45,950 bases of DNA from Syntrophaceae bacterium (GCA_013388645.1 JACAEV010000029.1:1-45950); one strand, 5' to 3'; positions 8,617 to 17,766 are shown, counted from the stretch's first letter. The notes: generated by a model from the letters alone, not told the origin. Numbers and translations: made by a program.

Positions 8617-10284
8617 ATGCCGGATACAAGTTATGATGCCATTGTCATTGGCGGAGGCCATCACGGAACGATCATTGCCTGCTACTTGCAACATGCAGGT
8701 CTCAAGACATTGGTTTGTGAACGTCAACATGAATTAGGGGGAGGGGCTTGCGGTGAAGAGCTTCCTCTCCCTGGTTTTATCCAGAATACCTGTGCTCACT
8801 TCACTCGTGTCTGGACTCACCCTGTTTACACTGATTTCAATTTAAGAGAATACGGCCTTAAATATATCTTTCCAGATCAAAATGAAGGCATGGTCTATCC
8901 GGACGGAACCTGTTTTGTTGGCTATTCTGCCTGGAAGGTCATCGACCCTTTGACCGGAAAAGAGGAGCTCTCAAATGAAAATGTGAAAAAGACCTATAAT
9001 GAGATTGCCCGTTTTTCCAAAACGGATGCGGAGACCTATCTCGATATCCTGGGAAAATATCAACGAAAATGGAGGGCGGCCTTTCGGGAATATCGATATA
9101 GCCCTCCCACCCCTTGGGGAGTCAAAAATGCTTTGGAAAAGCTCTGCGATGATCCTGTGGATGGCATTGATCCTGTTTATCAATTCATGACAGGCTCTCA
9201 GATCGCCAAAGACCTTTTTGAAAGCCCTGAGCTTCAATGCCTCTTTATGAGGGCCATTGAAACTTCAACAGGCTGTTTCCCCGGCGATGTGATTGGTCTC
9301 TACGTCTTTGTTCATGTCATCGCCCTCACCCTTTCTTTTGAATCCGTCTCCATCGTCATTGGAGGAACACACACCATTACCCATGCGCTCCAGAGAGCCT
9401 TTAGTGCTATGGGAGGGGAGTTTTGTGTGGAGACAGAGGTCGATAAAGTTCTGGTCGAAAACGGAAAGGCCAGGGGGGTCAGGCTTTCTAATGGAATCGA
9501 GATTGAAGCGAAACAACTGGTCGTCAGCGATTTGGGAGTTCCCCAGACCATCTTCAGATTGTTGGGAGAGAATTTTGTGACGCCAAAAGTAGCCAGACGC
9601 ATTCGAAATATTCGTTACGACCGCTCTCAGATTTACTGGGGCAATATGGCCATGCATGAACTCCCGAAATATAAAGCGGTCTCCTTCAATCCGGATATCG
9701 GTAGCCAACCTCGACTCTATATGGGGGATAAAGACCCCGAATATATTTCCTGGAAATATCAAGCGGACATTTTTACCAAAGGGTTTCCTGAAAAATGGTA
9801 CATGCTGGCTGCGCCAGATTCCATTTGGGATAAGACCCGGGCACCTGATGGGAAACATACCATTTTAGTTGAAGAATTCGCTCCCCCCCTCCATCTCTTT
9901 TCCGAGAGACAATGGCTTAAAATGAAGAAAGAAGTGGAGGATTTGATGCTGAAGCAATGGCAGATCTATGCCCCCAACATGACCCGTGAAAATGTCATTG
10001 AAGCTTTCATCACCACCCCCTACGATACGGTCATGCGAAACATCGACATGTTGGAAGGGGGATGGGCAGAGGGAGCGATGTTTGCTTCCCAGGCCGACCG
10101 ATTCAGACCCATTCCCGACCTCTCCAATTACCGCATTCCCTTTCTGAAGAACATGTATATTTGTTCTTCCAATATGCATTCAGGAGGCGGTATTGCTCGA
10201 GGCTCGAGTTATAACTGTTTCAAGGTCATTGCCGAAGATTTCAAGTTGGAGAAAATCTGGGAGAAAAAAGGAAGAGCCTGGTAA
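8617..10284 (+). CDS. Phytoene-dehydrogenase-like FAD oxidoreductase, subunit 2
   Basis: This 555-aa flavoprotein is homologous to the 538-aa protein upstream. Shared landmarks are the Rossmann motif VIGGGHHG (Gly12, Gly14, Gly17), the MGGG/LGGG loop after strand 2, KKYAPNM/QIYAPNM near two-thirds of the chain, and the C-terminal FAD region (NMYICSSNMHSGGGIARGSS). Its FAD loop uses two His where the partner has Pro-Asn, and its active-site side (GGTHTITHAL) differs, so the two copies have diverged into distinct subunits. The ribosome-binding site AAAAGGAGG lies 7 nt from the ATG. No ferredoxin, reductase or cytochrome gene is adjacent, so the electron acceptor is unknown. The operon appears to end in the repeat at 10285-10443. 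Confidence 0.85.
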   Translation: MPDTSYDAIVIGGGHHGTIIACYLQHAGLKTLVCERQHELGGGACGEELPLPGFIQNTCAHFTRVWTHPVYTDFNLREYGLKYIFPDQNEGMVYPDGTCFVGYSAWKVIDPLTGKEELSNENVKKTYNEIARFSKTDAETYLDILGKYQRKWRAAFREYRYSPPTPWGVKNALEKLCDDPVDGIDPVYQFMTGSQIAKDLFESPELQCLFMRAIETSTGCFPGDVIGLYVFVHVIALTLSFESVSIVIGGTHTITHALQRAFSAMGGEFCVETEVDKVLVENGKARGVRLSNGIEIEAKQLVVSDLGVPQTIFRLLGENFVTPKVARRIRNIRYDRSQIYWGNMAMHELPKYKAVSFNPDIGSQPRLYMGDKDPEYISWKYQADIFTKGFPEKWYMLAAPDSIWDKTRAPDGKHTILVEEFAPPLHLFSERQWLKMKKEVEDLMLKQWQIYAPNMTRENVIEAFITTPYDTVMRNIDMLEGGWAEGAMFASQADRFRPIPDLSNYRIPFLKNMYICSSNMHSGGGIARGSSYNCFKVIAEDFKLEKIWEKKGRAW

Positions 10285-10443
10285 AAAACCCAAACCCTAA
10301 ACTCAAAATCCTAAACTCTAAACAAACTCAAACGTCCCTGCCTCCCGGCAGGCAAAGCACGAATAAAAATCAATAATTTATGATGTTTTGAGTTTTAGAT
10401 TGTGGATTTATTTAGGATTTAGCGTTAAGTGTTTAGAGTTTAA
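10285..10443. repeat. Degenerate heptamer-like inverted repeat
   Basis: The left part is built from variants of CCTAAACTC/CCTAAAC, and the right part carries the complementary TTTAGAGTTT and TTTAGGATTT words, forming long imperfect arms. Between them is the hairpin CCTGCC-TCCC-GGCAGG (10337-10352). Similar TTAAGAGTTTAGAGTTAAGAG text occurs at 19050-19073. No ORF was found. Confidence 0.5.
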
Positions 10444-10494
10444 GCAATAGCTGGGAAGGAATGTTTCACCAATAAGATTCTCAAGGAGAAAAAG

Positions 10495-11247
10495 ATGAGA
10501 CTCAAAGATAAAGTGGCAATTGTAACGGGAGCGGCCAAAGGCTTGGGAAGGGAATTCGCAATCGGAATGGCAAAAGAGGGAGCCAAGATCATGGCCGTGA
10601 CTCGGAAGGACCTTGTCAATCTCGAAAAAACCGTCAAGGAGATTGAAACTTTGGGCGGGGTGGCAAAAGCTTTTCAGGCTGATGTCGCAATCGAAAAGGA
10701 TGCGATCAAGATCGCCGAGGAAACCGTTAAGGCCTTTGGTAAGATTGATATCTTAGTCAACTGTGCAGCCATCTACGATGGGTTGGTTCGAAAATCCTTC
10801 ACAGAGATAGACCCCAACGAATGGGATCAGGTGATGGCGGTGAACGTCAAAGGCCCCTGGCTATGCACGAGAGCTGTATTCCCTTATATGAAACAACAAG
10901 GAAAAGGAAAGGTTATCAATCTCTCTTCCGAAGTATTCTTCACAGGGTCCCATGGTTTTATCCACTATGTCTCCTCCAAGGGAGGGGTGATTGGTTTAAC
11001 CCGAGCCCTTGCCATTGAATTGGGTCCATATAACATTAACATTAATGCAGTGGCACCAGGATTTACAGATACAGAAGCGAGCCGCCATCTGGCTGATGTG
11101 ACGAAATATGATGTGAGTAAAACTCCTTTAAGACGATTAGAGCAACCGAACGATCTTCTGGGAGCGGTCATTTTCCTTGCATCCGATGAAAGCAATTTTA
11201 TCACCGGGCAGACCCTATTGGTGGATGGCGGAAGGGCCATGCATTAA
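10495..11247 (+). CDS. Short-chain dehydrogenase/reductase (FabG-like)
   Basis: This 250-aa classical SDR has the cofactor motif TGAAKGLG (residues 11-18), NCAA at 89-92, the catalytic Ser in LSSEV (about 144), and Tyr158/Lys162 in YVSSK, so it should be active with NAD(P). It interconverts alcohols and carbonyls. A basic residue after strand 2 (VTRKDL) hints at NADP, though this is weak evidence. The ribosome-binding site AAGGAG precedes the ATG, and the Mop-type gene starts 20 bp after the stop, so the two share a transcript. In context it could oxidise a hydroxylated product of the FAD enzymes to a carbonyl that the molybdenum enzyme then oxidises. A beta-oxidation role is an alternative. 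Confidence 0.9.
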   Translation: MRLKDKVAIVTGAAKGLGREFAIGMAKEGAKIMAVTRKDLVNLEKTVKEIETLGGVAKAFQADVAIEKDAIKIAEETVKAFGKIDILVNCAAIYDGLVRKSFTEIDPNEWDQVMAVNVKGPWLCTRAVFPYMKQQGKGKVINLSSEVFFTGSHGFIHYVSSKGGVIGLTRALAIELGPYNININAVAPGFTDTEASRHLADVTKYDVSKTPLRRLEQPNDLLGAVIFLASDESNFITGQTLLVDGGRAMH

Positions 11248-11267
11248 CCCTGGGGAGGTCATAACGA

Positions 11268-13907
11268 ATGCACGAGATCAATTTCATCTTAAACGGAGCT
11301 CCTCGAAGAGTCATCGTGGATCCCCAAAAAAGTTTATTGAAAGTCATTCGGGAGGACTTAAAGCTCACCGGGACCAAAGAGGGCTGCTCCGCAGGCCACT
11401 GCGGATCCTGTGCTGTCCTGGTTGGGAGTGAGGTGGTTCTTTCCTGCAGGGTTCCCGTAGTTAAAGCCCAGGGCAAAGAGATCACGACCATCGAAGGGAT
11501 TGGAACCCTTAAAAATCCTCACCCTCTTCAATTAGCCTTTGCCAAAGCAGGAGCTATTCAGTGCGGTTTTTGCACACCGGGGATGATCATTCGTGCAAAA
11601 TCCATTCTGGACAAAAATCTTGATCCTTCAAGAGACGAAATAAAGAAGGCCCTTCAACCCCACATCTGCCGTTGCACGGGTTATCAAAAGATCTTCGAGG
11701 CGATTGAACTGGCAGCCTCTTATCTGAGGGGAAAAACAAAATCCATTGAATTGAAATTGACCGGGAGAGGGACAATTGGCCAGCCTGTGACCCGATCCGA
11801 TGCGCTTGAAAAAGCAACAGGAACAACCCTTTATGCCGCTGACCTCCCAGTAGACGGATGTGCTTACATCAAGGTTCTAAGGAGTCCCCATCACCATGCT
11901 AAAATCATCCAAATTGAGAAGGCGGAAGCGGAAGCAATTCCTGGCGTCCTAACTGTGCTCACGGCGGAGGATGTGAAAGGAACCAATATATTAAAGATGG
12001 CTGGTGATGATCAACCCATCCTTTGCGGAAATAAAGTGCGTTTTATCGGAGACCCCGTAGCCGCTGTCGTAGCCACCTCTGAAGAAATCGCCTCGTATGC
12101 CATTGAAAAGATCGAGGTCACTTATGAACCTCTGGAGCCTGTTCTTACTCCAGAAGAGGCATTGAAGGAAGGAGCCATAAAGGTCCATGATGATCGGTCG
12201 AACCTCTTTTTCGAACAGCCCATTATCCATGGCGATGTGAAGAAAGGTTTCTCAGAGGCAGATGTTGTAGTTGAAAAAACCTACCGGACGCAAACCGTTG
12301 AACATGGATATCTCGAAAACGACGCCGGAGTGGCTTATATCCATGAAAACGGGCAATTGATCATTATGTCCGCAAGCCAGAACATCCATGCCCATCGTAA
12401 AACCATTTCAGAGGCATTAGGTCTCAGTTTGGACAAGGTACGGGTGATTCAAACCCCTACCGGAGGAGCTTTTGGAGGAAAATTAGATATCTCCGTGGGC
12501 GGAATTCTGGGCGTGGCAGCCTTAAAGCTGAAAAGACCGGTCAAATTCGTCTATACAAGGAGTGAAACCTTTGCCGCAACGCCAAAACGTCATCCTTTTT
12601 TGATGAAAGTAAAAGTGGGGGCTAAAAAAGACGGGACTTTGATGGCATTGGATTTTGACCTCACAGCAGATGGAGGAGCCTATAAATCATTCAGCAATAG
12701 CGTGACGCAACGAGGCTTGATCCATTCCCAGGGACCTTATCGCTTTCCACACGCCAAGGTATATGGAAAAGCTGTTTATACCAATACCGCCTTCAAAGGA
12801 GCCATGAGGGGTTTTGGCGTTCCACAGGTCGCTTTTGCAATTGAATCGATCCTTGATGAGCTGGCCCTGGAATTAAAAATGAATCCCTTAGCCCTGAGGA
12901 TAAAAAACGGCTTTGTGAAGGGAGATACGACCATCTGTGGCCAAGTACTTGATCACGCCATCGGATTCCAAGAATGTATGGAGACGCTAAAACCTCTTTA
13001 CGAAAAAGCGCTTAGAGAAGCAAAAGCAAATACCACCCAAGAAATCAAACGAGGCGTTGGTTTAGGAGGGGTTTGGTTTGGCCCGGGACGGAGTGCTCCA
13101 GATCAGTCCGAGGCATGGGCGGAACTACTGCCTGACGATACGTTACAGGTTTGGATCGGAGCTGCAGACATGGGTCAAGGTGCAGAAACGACGTTTTGGC
13201 AGATCGCCTCAGAAACGATGGGATTCCCTTTGGAAAAGGTAAAAGTCTTTACCACCGATACCGAGATCACACCGGATGGAAACTTCTCCGCTGGAAGCCG
13301 TCAGACTTATGTCTCGGGAAGAGCTGTACAGATGGCAGTGGAAGAGTTGAAAAAGGCCATGGATGAAAACGGAGTAAAAACATATAACGAGATGAAGGCA
13401 AAGGGCTTACCCACTCTTTACAAAGTGGTCAACAAGCCCGTGACTTCAAGACCTGATCCCAAGACCGGTCAAGGAGTCCCTTGGGAAACTTATTCCTTTG
13501 GAATCCAGATGGCAGAAGTGGCCGTCGAGATAAAAACCGGCAAAGTCGATGTCCTCAAAATCACCTCTGTCCATGACTTGGGGACAGTGATCAATATCCA
13601 AAATATGGAGGGCCAACTTCACGGGGGTATTTACATGGGGCTCGGGTATGCCCTCATGGAGGAATTCATATATACAAAGACCGATAGTTTTGCTAAGTTC
13701 AGGGTTCCAAGAGCCAAAGACATGCCTGATATGGAAGTCATTACTCTGAATATTCCGAGACAGAAGGGACCTTTTGGCGCCTCAGGTATGGCGGAGTATG
13801 CGGATGTACCCACTGCACCCGCCATTGCAAACGCCATCTTTCATGCCTGCGGTGCGCGGATACGAGATTTACCCATTACCCCTGACAAGGTGAAAAAATT
13901 TCTTTAG
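11268..13907 (+). CDS. Single-chain molybdenum aldehyde oxidoreductase (Mop type)
   Basis: This 879-aa protein of the xanthine oxidase family fuses two [2Fe-2S] domains to the molybdopterin domains and has no FAD domain, like Desulfovibrio gigas Mop (about 907 aa). The first cluster is bound by Cys40, 45, 48 and 60 (GCSAGHCGSC...SC), the same spacing as Mop. The second is bound by Cys99, 102, 134 and 136 (QCGFC, CRC). Molybdenum-cofactor loops include GGAFGGK and MRGFGVPQ, and the active-site Glu is about residue 843 in GASGMAEYAD. Family members oxidise aldehydes or hydroxylate heterocycles with water as the oxygen source. The SDR is 20 bp upstream and the DUF89 gene 37 bp downstream, suggesting an alcohol-aldehyde-acid relay (inference). 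An electron acceptor is not encoded nearby. Confidence 0.9.
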   Translation: MHEINFILNGAPRRVIVDPQKSLLKVIREDLKLTGTKEGCSAGHCGSCAVLVGSEVVLSCRVPVVKAQGKEITTIEGIGTLKNPHPLQLAFAKAGAIQCGFCTPGMIIRAKSILDKNLDPSRDEIKKALQPHICRCTGYQKIFEAIELAASYLRGKTKSIELKLTGRGTIGQPVTRSDALEKATGTTLYAADLPVDGCAYIKVLRSPHHHAKIIQIEKAEAEAIPGVLTVLTAEDVKGTNILKMAGDDQPILCGNKVRFIGDPVAAVVATSEEIASYAIEKIEVTYEPLEPVLTPEEALKEGAIKVHDDRSNLFFEQPIIHGDVKKGFSEADVVVEKTYRTQTVEHGYLENDAGVAYIHENGQLIIMSASQNIHAHRKTISEALGLSLDKVRVIQTPTGGAFGGKLDISVGGILGVAALKLKRPVKFVYTRSETFAATPKRHPFLMKVKVGAKKDGTLMALDFDLTADGGAYKSFSNSVTQRGLIHSQGPYRFPHAKVYGKAVYTNTAFKGAMRGFGVPQVAFAIESILDELALELKMNPLALRIKNGFVKGDTTICGQVLDHAIGFQECMETLKPLYEKALREAKANTTQEIKRGVGLGGVWFGPGRSAPDQSEAWAELLPDDTLQVWIGAADMGQGAETTFWQIASETMGFPLEKVKVFTTDTEITPDGNFSAGSRQTYVSGRAVQMAVEELKKAMDENGVKTYNEMKAKGLPTLYKVVNKPVTSRPDPKTGQGVPWETYSFGIQMAEVAVEIKTGKVDVLKITSVHDLGTVINIQNMEGQLHGGIYMGLGYALMEEFIYTKTDSFAKFRVPRAKDMPDMEVITLNIPRQKGPFGASGMAEYADVPTAPAIANAIFHACGARIRDLPITPDKVKKFL

Positions 13908-13944
13908 ACCCTCGAAAGAAGTTAACCATTTAAGGAGGAATTTT

Positions 13945-14811
13945 TTGAAACCAAAATCAGAATGCGCCTCTTGTCTTTTGAGTTGGGTGTGTGAGAGATC
14001 GGGAGTTCTCTCCAAGGAAGAGGAACGCTTACCATTAACAAAAACCCTTCTGGAAATTCTTTCAAGAGAATTTCATTCAGAAATCAACGTGGGTTCATTA
14101 AGCAATAAGCTCACCAATGCCATCCCTCAATTTATCTCTCAATCCTCTGAGTTTTATCAACCGCTTAAGCGTAAAAACAATCAACTCGCCAAGAACCTGC
14201 TGGGAGCAGCAGAAAATTATATTAAAAAGGGGAGAACCGCCCAGCAAAAATTTGAGAGGGCATGCCATCTTGCCTCAACAAGCAATGTGGCTCCCATGAA
14301 CATCCCGTCTGATGCCTTTGCCTTTCAAGAGGTGAAAAGGCTTTTAAGAGGAAGAACGTTCTTCCCCGCCATGATCGGCCCTCTCTTCCAGGAGGCACGG
14401 AAGGCTTCTAAGGTTCTGTATATCACAGACAATGCTGGCGAGATCGGTTTTGACTCTCTCTTGATGGCTCACTTGAAAGAGATGGGTTTAAAGATCAACC
14501 TCATTGTCAAAGAAGGCCCTTTTTTTGAGGATGCGACCATGGAAGACGCTCTTTTCTTCCATGCCGATCAGTGGGTCGACGAGATCTTCACCCTGAATGG
14601 ATTCTTTGTGCCGAAAGAAATACCTCCTGCCATCAGAGACCTCTTTAACAAAAGCAATCTTATCATCTCGAAAGGAACCGGGAATTACGAAGCCTTGAAG
14701 GGGGAGGTGGAGGGGAAGGCGACCATCTATATGCTAAAAATAAAATGCAAACCGATCGCGGCAGAGATCGGAGCCAAAATCGGAAGTTTTGTCGTAAAGC
14801 TCGAAAAATGA
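13945..14811 (+). CDS. DUF89 / ARMT1-like metal-dependent phosphatase family protein
   Basis: This 288-aa protein starts at TTG, with AAGGAGG 8 nt upstream. It carries the DUF89 signature: N-terminal CASC (Cys7, Cys10), ITDNAGEIGFD (metal-binding Asp162/Asn163), EDATMEDA, LIISKGTGNYEAL and the C-terminal LKIKCKPIA. Bacterial and archaeal members act as metal-dependent phosphatases on damaged or side-product phosphometabolites. It sits between the Mop-type enzyme and the two-subunit dikinase, which itself should make a phosphorylated intermediate. A role in removing a misphosphorylated by-product is an attractive inference but untested. A new promoter begins right at the stop codon, so the dikinase genes may be a separate transcript. 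Confidence 0.85.
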   Translation: MKPKSECASCLLSWVCERSGVLSKEEERLPLTKTLLEILSREFHSEINVGSLSNKLTNAIPQFISQSSEFYQPLKRKNNQLAKNLLGAAENYIKKGRTAQQKFERACHLASTSNVAPMNIPSDAFAFQEVKRLLRGRTFFPAMIGPLFQEARKASKVLYITDNAGEIGFDSLLMAHLKEMGLKINLIVKEGPFFEDATMEDALFFHADQWVDEIFTLNGFFVPKEIPPAIRDLFNKSNLIISKGTGNYEALKGEVEGKATIYMLKIKCKPIAAEIGAKIGSFVVKLEK

Positions 14812-14812
14812 C

Positions 14813-14841
14813 TTGATTTATTTAAATTTCGTCGGTATAGT
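14813..14841 (+). promoter_or_regulatory. Promoter for the dikinase genes
   Basis: TTGATT (14813-14818) and TATAGT (14836-14841) are 17 bp apart and would yield a leader of about 170 nt before the ATG at 15021. The leader contains the hairpin described in the next entry and ends in GAAGGAGGTG. Confidence 0.5.
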
Positions 14842-14939
14842 TCGATGTATCTAACCTACAACCATACATTCATCTGACTCCGTTAAGGTCAATCGATTGC
14901 TGAAAATCCTGAGGCATTGGAAAGGGGGTGATCTTAAGA

Positions 14940-14966
14940 CCGAAGTGTTTGTTTTCACTTAAACGG
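14940..14966 (+). other. Leader hairpin upstream of the dikinase genes
   Basis: CCG-AAGTG-TTTGTTTT-CACTT-AAA-CGG forms an 8-bp interrupted stem in the long 5' leader and is followed by G-rich GGGTGGGG and a short T run. It may be an attenuator or structural element; no known riboswitch class is recognised. Confidence 0.3.
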
Positions 14967-15020
14967 GTGGGGATTTTCTATGCATAGGCTTTTTATAACA
15001 TTTCAGAAGGAGGTGGGGAT

Positions 15021-16706
15021 ATGAAATTTTATGACGTCGTACCCGGACTTGATTTTATGGAAGAATATGATTTAGAGCAGTCACCAGCGTGGTTTCTTGA
15101 TGCCACGCACTCCGTTCCCCCTTGGACACCTATGTTCGGGTGGTTTTGGATCAATTTCTGTCGACATGGAATGCAGTATGGCGCTGAAACCCTCTCCCTT
15201 CCCACAGTGAAAGGATGGGATTGGCGTTTTAAAGATGGAGGGGGGTATCTCACCCTTCTGATGGTCGATTCCGATAAAGAGAAGGCGGAAAGGGAGAAGA
15301 AGTTCAGAGAAGCCATTCGGCCCTTTGTGGAGAATTATGAGGGCCTTTGGGGAGGTTACGTTAAGGAGATTTTAAAAAGATATGAAAATCTGAAAACTCT
15401 TGACGTCAGTACTGCTTCGAACATCAAGCTTCTCGAAAATTTCGAGGAGACGATTGATACCTGCCGAAGGATGTGGGAAATCCATATGCATATGATGTAT
15501 GGGACTTATACCCCTTATGTCCTCTTTGAGCAACTCTGCACCCAATTGCTCCATATCGACGATACCCATCCCACTTTCCATAAGTTAGTGGCCGGCTTTG
15601 ATAACGAAAGTTTTCGGGTGGACCGCAGACTCTGGGAGTTCTCTAAGAAAGCAAAAGAGATGGGGCTCGATGGTCTCTTCATGCAGACACCTTCGAAGCA
15701 GATGAAGGCTAAATTGGGGGAAAGCGATAAAGGGAAGACTTTTTTGAAAGAGTTTGACGAATTCCTTGAAAAAGAAGCAGGCTGGCGGATGGAACGAATG
15801 GCTGAGATTAATGTTCCCACCTGGCAAGAGGACCCAACACCCGGCTTCGAAACGGTAAAAATGTATCTAAAAAAAGGCGGAGAATTCGACTTAGACCAAG
15901 ACCGTAAAAAGATCGAAAAGGAAAGGAAAGATGCGGAAAAAGAGGTTTTGGGAAAGATCGCCCCTGAGCAGAAGAGTTGGTTTTCCATGCTCATGAAAGT
16001 GGCTCAGAATTGTAGTCGTTTCAGTGAGGAACACAACCATTATCTCGATCTCTACACCCATGCCTTGATGAGACGGTCCTGCATGGCACTGGGAAATCGA
16101 TTTGCTAAATCCGGTTCGATTAATCAACCAGAAGATATCTTCTTCCTCATGCCCGATGAGGTAAGAAAAGCTGGAATTAACCCTGATAAACTCAATCTTA
16201 AACCTATCGTCCAACGCCGACGGAAAGAATGGGAGGAATGGAATCAGAATGGAAATCCCCCTGCCATCTTTAAAGAGGGATTTACTTTGGAGCAGGCGAT
16301 CGGAGGATTAGTCCAATCCCTGGATCCCATCGCCCTCAAAGTCGTGGTAGGAAGCATGCCCGTGCCGAAGCCTGAACTCAAGGCTGACCTCATGGGGACG
16401 TGCGGTTCTTCAGGGGTGGCAGAAGGGATTGCTCGAGTAGTCCTCAGGGATGAAGACTTACCGACCATCCAGAAAGGAGATATCCTCGTTGCGATGAGCA
16501 CCTCTCCAGCCTGGACGCCTGTCTTTAGTATGATTAATGGAGTCGTAGTCGATCGAGGGGCGAGTTTATCACACGCCGCCATTGTTGGAAGGGAGTATGG
16601 TATCCCTGTGGTGATGAATGTTTTCACCGGCACCCAGGTGATTAAGTCCGGTCAGAGAATCCGGGTTGACGGAAACTTGGGAGCCGTTTTCATCCTGGAC
16701 AAATGA
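15021..16706 (+). CDS. Dikinase subunit with phospho-His swivel domain (phenylphosphate synthase-like)
   Basis: This 561-aa protein has a C-terminal 100 residues that form the PEP-utilising-enzyme mobile domain: GVAEGIARVV, GDILVAMSTSPAWTP and the phosphohistidine loop GASLSHAAIVGREYGIP (His518). The N-terminal 430 residues are helical, rich in aromatic residues, and resemble no PEP-synthase domain I know; by analogy they bind the acceptor substrate. There is no C-terminal PEP/pyruvate barrel. The ATP-binding half is encoded by the next gene. This two-gene division matches the alpha and beta subunits of phenylphosphate synthase (Thauera aromatica), which phosphorylates phenol via His, but the CBS-domain third subunit and UbiD-like carboxylases are absent here. 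The substrate is therefore open. The ribosome-binding site is GAAGGAGGTG. Confidence 0.85.
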   Translation: MKFYDVVPGLDFMEEYDLEQSPAWFLDATHSVPPWTPMFGWFWINFCRHGMQYGAETLSLPTVKGWDWRFKDGGGYLTLLMVDSDKEKAEREKKFREAIRPFVENYEGLWGGYVKEILKRYENLKTLDVSTASNIKLLENFEETIDTCRRMWEIHMHMMYGTYTPYVLFEQLCTQLLHIDDTHPTFHKLVAGFDNESFRVDRRLWEFSKKAKEMGLDGLFMQTPSKQMKAKLGESDKGKTFLKEFDEFLEKEAGWRMERMAEINVPTWQEDPTPGFETVKMYLKKGGEFDLDQDRKKIEKERKDAEKEVLGKIAPEQKSWFSMLMKVAQNCSRFSEEHNHYLDLYTHALMRRSCMALGNRFAKSGSINQPEDIFFLMPDEVRKAGINPDKLNLKPIVQRRRKEWEEWNQNGNPPAIFKEGFTLEQAIGGLVQSLDPIALKVVVGSMPVPKPELKADLMGTCGSSGVAEGIARVVLRDEDLPTIQKGDILVAMSTSPAWTPVFSMINGVVVDRGASLSHAAIVGREYGIPVVMNVFTGTQVIKSGQRIRVDGNLGAVFILDK

Positions 16707-16707
16707 T

Positions 16708-17763
16708 ATGCCTTCAAAAAAAGGAACGAAGAATGTCATCTGGTTCAAAAACTGTTCAACCAAAGACTTTTCTCAGGTGGGGGGTAAAAATGCCAATCTC
16801 GGGGAGATGCTTCGACTCGGACTTCGAGTTCCTCCGGGGTTTGCGGTCACCACGAAAGCCTTTAACACGTTTATTGATCGGGGGAGGGTTCGAAACGAAA
16901 TCGTGAGAACCCTCTCGCAAATCCCGCCAGAGAATATCCATGCCCTTGAGGAAGCGGGACGTCAGATTCGAGAACGAATTGAATCTACTCCAATTCCTAA
17001 AAACATTGTAAAAGAGATCAAAGAAGCTTATCAAAAATTAGGTGATCTCTGCGGCAACCCAGACATCCCTGTGGCTGTCCGATCCAGTGCAACCTCTGAA
17101 GATACAAAGATGGCAAGCTTCGCCGGCTTGCATGATTCTTATCTCTGGGTCAGAGGAGAAGGGGAAGTGGTCCAGTATGTATTGAAATGCTGGGCAAGCC
17201 TTTTTACCGATCGTGTCATCGCTTACCGAAACCAGATTGGGTGGCCTCACGACAAAGTAACCATCAGCGTTGGAGTGCAGAAGATGGTCAATGCGAAATG
17301 CGCTGGGGTGATGTTTACGATTGATCCGATCATGGGAGATGCGAATAAGATTGTCGTGGAAGGCAATTGGGGATTAGGGGAAAGTGTTGTGAAAGGGGAG
17401 GTTTCCCCAGATCACTTCCTGGTGGATAAACAAACGTCCGAGATTTTGGAGAAGAATTGTGCTCAGAAACTGGTCTGTTATCAATTGGAGGGGAATAAGG
17501 TGGTTTGCAGGCCACCCTCCCCTGAAAAACAGAATCAGCTTTGCCTAAAGGACGAAGAGCTGGTTGAAATCGTCCGTTTGGGAAAAATTTCAGAAACCCA
17601 CTATCAATCGGCCCAGGATCTGGAGTGGGCCATCGATGTTGACCTCCCCTTCCCTGAGAATGTTTTTCTTGTCCAGACCCGGCCTGTGACGAGTGCGGGG
17701 AAACCAAAACAGAGCAATACAGATATCATTATCGATATGATGTCCTCCCTTTTCAGAAGATAA
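16708..17763 (+). CDS. Dikinase ATP-grasp subunit (PEP synthase N-terminal domain-like)
   Basis: The track starts at an in-frame TTG (16666), but the ATG at 16708 lies 1 nt after the stop of the previous gene, and the family motif begins soon after, so I use that start (351 aa). Landmarks are VGGKNANLGEM (about 24-34), VPPGFAVTT, AVRSSATSEDT (123-133) with ASFAG, and a C-terminal LEWAIDVDL and LVQTRPVT. These define the pyruvate phosphate dikinase/PEP synthase ATP-binding domain, which transfers the beta-phosphate of ATP to the swivel-domain His, leaving AMP and phosphate. The lack of a separate ribosome-binding site suggests translational coupling, giving equal amounts of the two subunits. 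It should act only with the 561-aa protein. Confidence 0.85.
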   Translation: MPSKKGTKNVIWFKNCSTKDFSQVGGKNANLGEMLRLGLRVPPGFAVTTKAFNTFIDRGRVRNEIVRTLSQIPPENIHALEEAGRQIRERIESTPIPKNIVKEIKEAYQKLGDLCGNPDIPVAVRSSATSEDTKMASFAGLHDSYLWVRGEGEVVQYVLKCWASLFTDRVIAYRNQIGWPHDKVTISVGVQKMVNAKCAGVMFTIDPIMGDANKIVVEGNWGLGESVVKGEVSPDHFLVDKQTSEILEKNCAQKLVCYQLEGNKVVCRPPSPEKQNQLCLKDEELVEIVRLGKISETHYQSAQDLEWAIDVDLPFPENVFLVQTRPVTSAGKPKQSNTDIIIDMMSSLFRR

Positions 17764-17766
17764 TGA

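Noticed and set aside
9265-9858. 197-aa antisense ORF opposite the second FAD enzyme
   Set aside because: It is a frame shadow: no ribosome-binding site, no domain, and the opposite strand encodes clear family motifs.
6738-10284. Carotenoid biosynthesis (crtI-like) role for the FAD enzymes
   Set aside because: No phytoene synthase or other carotenoid gene is nearby, and the paired arrangement with a small protein fits a catabolic enzyme better.
10285-10443. Telomere-like CCCTAAA repeats
   Set aside because: The repeats are degenerate, short and form an inverted pair between genes, which fits an intergenic element.
15515-15994. 159-aa antisense ORF opposite the dikinase large subunit
   Set aside because: Ser/Phe-rich composition typical of an antisense shadow; no domain or start signal.
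15021-17763. PEP synthase (ppsA) call
   Set aside because: The PEP/pyruvate-binding barrel is absent and the two domains are encoded by separate genes, so a gluconeogenic PEP synthase is unlikely.
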